A stretch of 64,000 nucleotides of DNA. Origin: Lomentospora prolificans (Eukaryota > Ascomycota > Sordariomycetes > Microascales > Microascaceae). Numbering within the stretch: position 1 is the stretch's first letter; every line of letters begins with the position of its first letter. The notes below the pieces were generated by a model. It saw only the letters and a list, made by a program, of their open reading frames with translations, was not told the origin of the DNA and searched no databases. Positions 58,804-64,000 of this stretch are shown in pieces. The stretch is taken from assembly GCA_029532625.1 (NCBI GenBank), contig JARFXM010000008.1:868001-932000 (forward strand). Reading direction: 5' to 3'. A program made the translations under genes and the position numbers.

Positions 58804-58809
58804 CAGCTG
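58804..58809. promoter_or_regulatory. CAGCTG promoter site, RhoGAP gene
   Basis: Context CACCAGCTGTCC, 190 bp upstream of the start codon. Confidence 0.4.
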
Positions 58810-58998
58810 TCCCTCCCTGCGACTGTTAACCCCCCTCGTGACTGCCGCCGGGTCTCTCCCTAGCTCATTTCTCGAATTTCTCATCCTCAGAACTGACCCC
58901 GACTTATCGAAGCCATCCGAATCCCTTCGTCGAATCACCTAGCCGACGCGGCTATTTATCGACCGATTTCCCAGGTCCTCGACGACGTCCTCTAAACC

Positions 58999-61938
58999 AT
59001 GCATATGCCGTCTGGGTCTGCGATTCGGTCGGGTCCTCAGCAACCACAGCAGCCGATTGCTGCCGAAAATGCTGCGTCACCTCCCAGCAAGCGAGATTTA
59101 AAATCGTGGTGGAAGGGCTTCAAGCTGCCCACGGGCAAGCATCAAGAGACAAATGGTATCGATTTTCATACCCAGTCCCAGTTCATTTCCTCCTCGTCGC
59201 GATGTTCCGGCGTTTCGCACTTCAGTGAAGATGCTCCCTACACCCACCCCAAGCTTCTACACCTCATGCTAGCGCAGCACGATGCCTGCACCTCGACCCA
59301 ATTCCCTCCGTCATCGCCTACAGTCTTTATTTCTAGCGATGCGACATCCGCCCGCCGCGATCGAGACAGCCGAAAATTCGGTCGCTTCGCGGCGGGTCTT
59401 TTCGCGCCCTTTGCCTGCCTAACAAGCAAGCCTCCACTCAATCTATCATCACCCCCTCTGATTCGTATGCGTCCGCAAGATACTAAACCGTGCACAGCAC
59501 CAGAAACGAGACCGCAGGGCATTTTCGGTGTTCCCCTTCGACAGAGCATCACGTACGCGAATGTTGCCATCTCCCTCGTCGATGAGAACGGTAGCAGCTA
59601 TATATACGGATATGTGCCAATCGTCGTGGCGAAATGCGGAGTGTTCTTGAAAGAAAAAGGTACGTTTCTCCTAGACGCCTGTCAATCTCCAGTCGTGGCG
59701 CACTTGACGTTCGCACTGTTTGTAGCGATCTCGGCAACTGACCTTTCCTCGACGTTCGTAGCTACGGAGGTTGAGGGTATTTTCCGATTGAACGGATCGG
59801 AAAAACGTATAAAAGAATTGAAAACCATTTTCGACTCGCCCGACCGATACGGAAAGGGCCTGGTTTGGGAGGGATACACTGTTCACGATGCCTCCAATGT
59901 GTTCCGACGGTATCTCAACGACCTCCCCGAGCCCGTCGTTCCCCTAGATCTCTACGAAAAGTTCCGCGAACCTTTACGAGGCGCGACGAAGCAAGCATCT
60001 GGCGATGCAGAGGGGCCACAGTTTGTCGAGGACTTCGACGAACAGGCGGCTATTGAGAAGTACCAACAGCTCATTACGGAATTACCGCCCCTTAACAGGC
60101 AGCTGCTACTCTATATCCTCGACCTGCTCGCCGTGTTTGCGGCCAAATCGGAGCAGAATCGAATGAACTCGCAGAACCTCGCAGCCATCTTCCAACCGGG
60201 AATGTTGTCACACCCCGACCATGCGATGGCGCCGGAGGAATATCGATTGAACCAATGCGTTTTGATTTTCCTCATCGAAAACCAGGACCATTTCCTCATC
60301 GGGATGCAAGGCACCGCTGCTGACGAGAAAACGATGCAAGAGGTTGAGCAGGGAACCCCGGTTCTCGCCGCGCCACGCTCCCCATCGACCCCGACACCCG
60401 GTGGTCGGGACTCAAACCTGGGTAGGTCCGCGTCAAATGCTAGTGCGGGGGCCGAGAGTGTCCGGCGGGACGGCAAGATACGACGCAATCGCTCAACGTC
60501 CTCTAGACACTCCCGAAATGAAGGTGGCGCCACCCCAGTAAGCCCCATCGTTGTTACAACGCCCACGGGCGGATTGGCGAGGAGTAACACCGTCCCCTCG
60601 AAGAAGTCGCCAGCCCTTGCATCCGGCCGGTTCAACAAAGAGTCGTCCCCGATGGCTATCAGACAGCCCAATTTCACCACCGCCCCCGAGGACCTTGCAA
60701 GCGATTCCCCGGCTGCATCTACAATCACTCCTTCCGGGGCGGGCACCTCGACTCTTTCTCCTGCGTCCGCGGCCGCTGCCGGACGGAGTCAAGAAAGACT
60801 CCTGGAGCCACCTTCTGAAGCCGTGTCTACACCTACCAAAGAAAGAAATCTCCAAAGCCTTTTCCAGAGGTCTCCCACCAGCGAAGGCGACAAGCGTCAA
60901 CGTAACAAGCTCAAGAAGAGGATCCCTACTGGCGGAACCTTGAACCTCAGCGCGCACAGCTCTACTGCATCACTTCCCCACTCGGCCGCCGTCTCTCCTG
61001 GTCGGGAATCCAACAATCCTCTCGACCCCCCACCAGAAGACCAAGTAGTCGCGCCGGCGCCTCTCAGAGAAGCCCAACAGGCCTCCCCGTCGCCTAATGA
61101 TGACTCCTCGGAGCCTACGCCGCGCGGCTCGCAACTGCCTGCCTCTCCTCCTACTCTTCAGCCGGAAAATAGCCTGAAACCCAAAAAGTCACCATCGACC
61201 TCCCTTCACTCTTCTTTCAACGAAGGTTCCGAACTTGACCAATTGGTCGACGAACCAGTACCACCCCCATCGAATATTGAGGCCCCTGAGAAGGAGAAAA
61301 AGAAGCGATGGAGGCTCTCTCGAACGACCAAGAAGGAAGAGACCGCCGCTCCACACCAGGCCGCGCTTGCTTCGCCCCGTCCCAGCATGGGAACAAATCT
61401 TCAGGCTGAGGATAGCTCTTTATCTCTCGCCAGCGGCAGCGGTAAACCTCGTAAGAGCTTCACAAATGACAGTTCCGATCCCGCATCGTCCATAGTAGAG
61501 ACTCAGTTGACGCAGGAGTCCGGTAGCAGCCAGAAGGAGCGGTCCGAATCTGGGAAGGAAGAATCTACAAAGAATCCGATTGGTTGGATTAGGAATAAAT
61601 ACCGAGAAGCTAAGGAGACGCACGAGCAGCGCCGGAACAAGTCACCGCCGGCAGACAACAAGCAAGCATCATCCAGTACGAGCAGGCTTTCCCTCCGTGG
61701 CAAGAGCCTTGATCTAAAGCGTGAGGAAGAGAGGCAGGCGGCCCATCAACAGAGCACGCAGTCACCCGTCGTGGCTATCGAGAAACAGGTAGCGCAGCCT
61801 TACCAACCTCAGATACAAGCTGCCCCAGCTCCGCAGCCACAACCAGAGCCGCCACAGACTCAAGCAGAGGCTCAACCACAGCATCAAACTGTACTGGAGC
61901 AAGACGTGACAGGCACTCCTGCCGCTCGTCCGGAATGA
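58999..61938 (+). CDS. Sac7/Bag7-type RhoGAP
   Basis: GTPase-activating protein for Rho1-like GTPases, acting in cell-wall integrity and polarity. Proposed exons 58999-59155, 59498-59659 and 59762-61938 encode 831 residues. The N-terminus KRDLKSWWKGFK leads directly to the GIFGVPLRQSITYANVAIS and YVPIVVAKCGVFLKEK segments. The splice to ATEVEGIFRLNGS restores the arginine finger (about Arg115). The GAP domain runs to about residue 290 (YLNDLPEPVVPLDLYEKF, NRQLLLYILDLLAVF, NLAAIFQPGMLSHP). The remaining 540 residues are disordered and rich in Ser/Pro/Thr, with a basic RNKLKKRIPTGGTLNL block, a conserved-looking NPIGWIRNKYREAKE motif and a Pro/Gln tail. Both introns (342 and 102 nt) are multiples of three with no in-frame stop, so an unspliced 979-residue frame exists. 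The spliced form is preferred because the inserts interrupt the conserved domain. Confidence 0.9.
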   Translation: MHMPSGSAIRSGPQQPQQPIAAENAASPPSKRDLKSWWKGFKLPTGKHQETNGIDFHTQSQFISSSSRCSGVSHFSEDAPYTHPKLLHLMLAQHDACTSTQFPPSSPTVFISSDATSARRDRDSRKFGRFAAGLFAPFACLTSKPPLNLSSPPLIRMRPQDTKPCTAPETRPQGIFGVPLRQSITYANVAISLVDENGSSYIYGYVPIVVAKCGVFLKEKGTFLLDACQSPVVAHLTFALFVAISATDLSSTFVATEVEGIFRLNGSEKRIKELKTIFDSPDRYGKGLVWEGYTVHDASNVFRRYLNDLPEPVVPLDLYEKFREPLRGATKQASGDAEGPQFVEDFDEQAAIEKYQQLITELPPLNRQLLLYILDLLAVFAAKSEQNRMNSQNLAAIFQPGMLSHPDHAMAPEEYRLNQCVLIFLIENQDHFLIGMQGTAADEKTMQEVEQGTPVLAAPRSPSTPTPGGRDSNLGRSASNASAGAESVRRDGKIRRNRSTSSRHSRNEGGATPVSPIVVTTPTGGLARSNTVPSKKSPALASGRFNKESSPMAIRQPNFTTAPEDLASDSPAASTITPSGAGTSTLSPASAAAAGRSQERLLEPPSEAVSTPTKERNLQSLFQRSPTSEGDKRQRNKLKKRIPTGGTLNLSAHSSTASLPHSAAVSPGRESNNPLDPPPEDQVVAPAPLREAQQASPSPNDDSSEPTPRGSQLPASPPTLQPENSLKPKKSPSTSLHSSFNEGSELDQLVDEPVPPPSNIEAPEKEKKKRWRLSRTTKKEETAAPHQAALASPRPSMGTNLQAEDSSLSLASGSGKPRKSFTNDSSDPASSIVETQLTQESGSSQKERSESGKEESTKNPIGWIRNKYREAKETHEQRRNKSPPADNKQASSSTSRLSLRGKSLDLKREEERQAAHQQSTQSPVVAIEKQVAQPYQPQIQAAPAPQPQPEPPQTQAEAQPQHQTVLEQDVTGTPAARPE

Positions 61939-62870
61939 TGTATTTCGCGCGATCCCTGATACCCATGCTCCCCCTAATTTGGCCATTTTGATCTTATTTT
62001 TTCTCTTGCTTTCTTCCCCCATGGCGAGGCGCTGGTGGTTTTTGAACGGTTGTCGGAAGTTTCGGGTCTCAAAAAGACGTTGGAGCTGAGGCAATGTTTT
62101 CCTTCACTCACCCCTTAGTGGTTTTATTGATTGGGTATATTGGCTCGTTCAGGTTTGCCTTCTGGTGGAAAGCCCTCTCTGTCGTGGGCTCCTTTTTGTA
62201 AGTGATATACGATCGTCGGGGGCGCAAGAGAAAACATTTCTATGTTTCATCAGGCTTTCTGAGCTTTAGCTCTCTCTTTTTCTTTCTTATTTTTCCTTCC
62301 ATGGTTTGCTCTTGTATACAAGCACGCTCGGATACAAAGGACCTTTGCCAGAAGGTCCTCGTCAATGAGGTGCAATTTTAGTGTTTTCTGAATCCCCATA
62401 GGGTTGGGGGGCATCTGTTTGCGCATCCGAGATTAGCTTCTGTTTCGTGCTGGGATACCCTCGTGCTTCTTTTGTATCCTCTTTGTTTCTCAAAGAGGAA
62501 AACTAGGTCCACGTGGCTGCTATTGTGTGCGCGATCTACAAAGCATTGAACCTGATGCGCCTCTCCCTACTATATAAATGCCAATGCCTATGGTACACGA
62601 TAGGGGAGAACAGTCGCTACAGGAGCTCTAGAGGAACAGCTGGAGGGTTGAGGATACCCACTGATACCACGTTTGATTCCCTCTTCTCTCTTGGGAATTC
62701 GGCATTTTCCTTTCACCGTTGCTGATTAATGGATGAGAAAGTTTGTAAATTAGGTCGCTACACCCGTCGGGTGATATTTAATGAACACAGGGAGACGACT
62801 TTTTTTTCTATCCCACATATCTACACTTTACCGTCTATCATCATCTATTAATTGCAAAAAAGCCTATGCT
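61939..62870. other. convergent 3' region RhoGAP/GPI10
   Basis: 932 bp, T-rich, with no recognisable gene. Probably the 3' untranslated regions of both genes. Confidence 0.65.
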
Positions 62871-64000
62871 CTACGCCCCAGTCTCCCAAACGACCAGCTT
62901 GCCGGCCCTCCTCCAATCGTCCGTGAAGAGGCCATTCCATCCCTCCCAGACACGCCTCAACTCGCCCACACCGTGCCCCGAACCAGTACCAGCAAAGTAT
63001 TCCGTTAAGACGGGCTCGATGCCTTCGAACCCCACGATATACGGCGGAACTCGCTCTCCCTTCTCCCCAAAAGCGCTCTTGGAGGGCCAGAGCTCCTCGG
63101 AAAGGAAGCTGATAGGGTCGTCGTAGAACCGATCAGCCTCATCCCTATAGAAAACCCGCTCGTATGAAAATGGCGCCGTGTGGAGCGGAGGTTCGCACGT
63201 GAGGGCTCTAACGGAGAGGTTGGGATAGATGAGATGCGAGCGCCATGGCGTAGAATGGCATGGCATCAAGAACACGGCGAAGCGGCCCTCGTCGATCACG
63301 TCGGGGCTTGGACGGTCAGCCCCGGCCGCGTACTCTGTCCTGAGGAAGTCCATCACGGAGATGACAGCGCGCTGGTGGGCGATGCCGAGGTAAGACGCGA
63401 TGACGAGATTGATGAGGAGTCCCGGGATGAGATAGCGCTTGTTCCTGAATTGGCCAGGGGTAGCGTAGTGATCCGACGAGTAAAGGAAGAACGAAGAGAC
63501 CATTTTGGCAGAGATGATGTGCAACAGAGGCAGGAGGGGGTAGATAAAGCGGGCCTCCTTGTGGGAAATTTGCGAGAGGACGGCGAGCGTTACGAAGACG
63601 GCCCATTTCAGGACAGTAAAGCCCTTGGATGCGTAGGGATTTGGGTTGGAACGCCAGAGGGAGAGAACGACGAAGGGGAGAAGGGTGGTGCAAAGCAAGG
63701 GGAGACCCTGGGTGAGGTAATAATGACCGGCGTTTTCGCCGTAAAATACAGCGAGGTCCTGGGAAAGGTTGAAGTAGAGCCATTTGTATGGAGGGAAGGC
63801 CCAGACGCCAAAGTAGAGGCGGTCGGCGACGACAGAGGTGGCAAGGGTGAGGAGGCCACAGAAGAGGATCTCAGTTAGGAAGACGACTGTCTCCTTTAGT
63901 GTAGGATTGAGAAGTGCTTGTGAGAGGCGCCTGGGCATGAGAGTGAAGAAGAGGACGGGACTCCAAATTAGGATGTTTGTGGGGCGCAGGAGGACTGCGG
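62871..64000 (-). CDS. GPI10: GPI mannosyltransferase 3 (Gpi10/PIG-B), 5' end beyond the window
   Basis: ER membrane enzyme of family GT22 that adds the third mannose to the GPI anchor precursor from dolichol-phosphate mannose. The minus-strand frame is open to the window edge (about 375 residues visible), so the N-terminus with the catalytic luminal loop is missing. Visible features are RPTN near the edge and several membrane helices (TEILFCGLLTLATSVVADRLYFG, LPFVVLSLW, WAVFVTLAVLSQ). The family motif SHKEARFIYPLLP follows, and then the C-terminal luminal domain with MPCHSTPWRSHLIYPNLSVRALTCEPPL, which is typical of PIG-B. The stop is at 62871. It converges with the RhoGAP gene. Confidence 0.93.
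   Translation of the reverse strand, partial: AVLLRPTNILIWSPVLFFTLMPRRLSQALLNPTLKETVVFLTEILFCGLLTLATSVVADRLYFGVWAFPPYKWLYFNLSQDLAVFYGENAGHYYLTQGLPLLCTTLLPFVVLSLWRSNPNPYASKGFTVLKWAVFVTLAVLSQISHKEARFIYPLLPLLHIISAKMVSSFFLYSSDHYATPGQFRNKRYLIPGLLINLVIASYLGIAHQRAVISVMDFLRTEYAAGADRPSPDVIDEGRFAVFLMPCHSTPWRSHLIYPNLSVRALTCEPPLHTAPFSYERVFYRDEADRFYDDPISFLSEELWPSKSAFGEKGERVPPYIVGFEGIEPVLTEYFAGTGSGHGVGELRRVWEGWNGLFTDDWRRAGKLVVWETGA

Larger units (their letters stand above)
54656..58998. other. 4.3-kb gene-poor region, divergent NUP188 and RhoGAP promoters
   Basis: No gene recognised. It contains CAGCTG cores at 54877, 56847, 56918 and 58804, and a perfect hairpin at 58053-58070. The last 900 bp are pyrimidine-rich and probably include a long 5' leader of the RhoGAP gene. 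The remaining frames are short and featureless. Confidence 0.6.

Overview
The window is nuclear DNA of a filamentous ascomycete (Pezizomycotina, most likely a Sordariomycete). The evidence is short GT-AG introns with CTAAC-type branch points, a group I G-alpha that reads like Neurospora GNA-1, a trifunctional TrpC, dispersed intron-containing tRNAs, and long GC-balanced intergenic DNA. No transposon, virus, CRISPR or bacterial operon was seen. Fifteen protein genes with a complete coding region, one gene cut by the right edge, two tRNA genes and one cytochrome P450 remnant can be supported.

Layout. 1-12.2 kb: a gene desert with homopolymer tracts, microsatellites, short perfect hairpins and repeated GCCAGCTGGC palindromes. 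12.2-14.4 kb: a small gene of unknown function and two tRNA-Trp genes. 15.7-21.7 kb: CDC48, KTI12 and a convergent Smr-domain gene whose product ends in a CaaX box. 21.7-30.1 kb: a second desert. 30.1-31.4 kb: G-alpha. 33.6-39.1 kb: a DUF3716 gene, a DUF4419 gene and CDC123. 39.6-43.7 kb: CWC21, USE1 and a BRCT-domain gene. 44.1-48.3 kb: TRPC, a P450 fragment and TIM9. 49.0-54.7 kb: NUP188. 54.7-59.0 kb: a third gene-poor stretch. 59.0-61.9 kb: a Sac7/Bag7-type RhoGAP. 62.9-64.0 kb: GPI10, which runs off the window.

These are mostly housekeeping genes: protein quality control, tRNA modification, splicing, SNARE traffic, nuclear pore, mitochondrial import, tryptophan synthesis, GPI anchors and Rho/G-protein signalling. 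They do not form a pathway cluster.

The most interesting signal is non-coding. The palindrome CAGCTG, usually as CCAGCTGG or GCAGCTGG, lies 100-360 bp upstream of the start codon in 10 of 15 genes (about 1.3 expected by chance). The 10-mer GCCAGCTGGC occurs five times, always outside coding sequence (about 0.06 expected). This looks like an uncharacterised promoter element. Second are the Smr protein with a Ras-like C-terminal tail, and the RhoGAP gene, whose two introns are both open in frame.

Exon boundaries were read by eye from splice consensus, frame and family knowledge. They have not been checked against transcripts.
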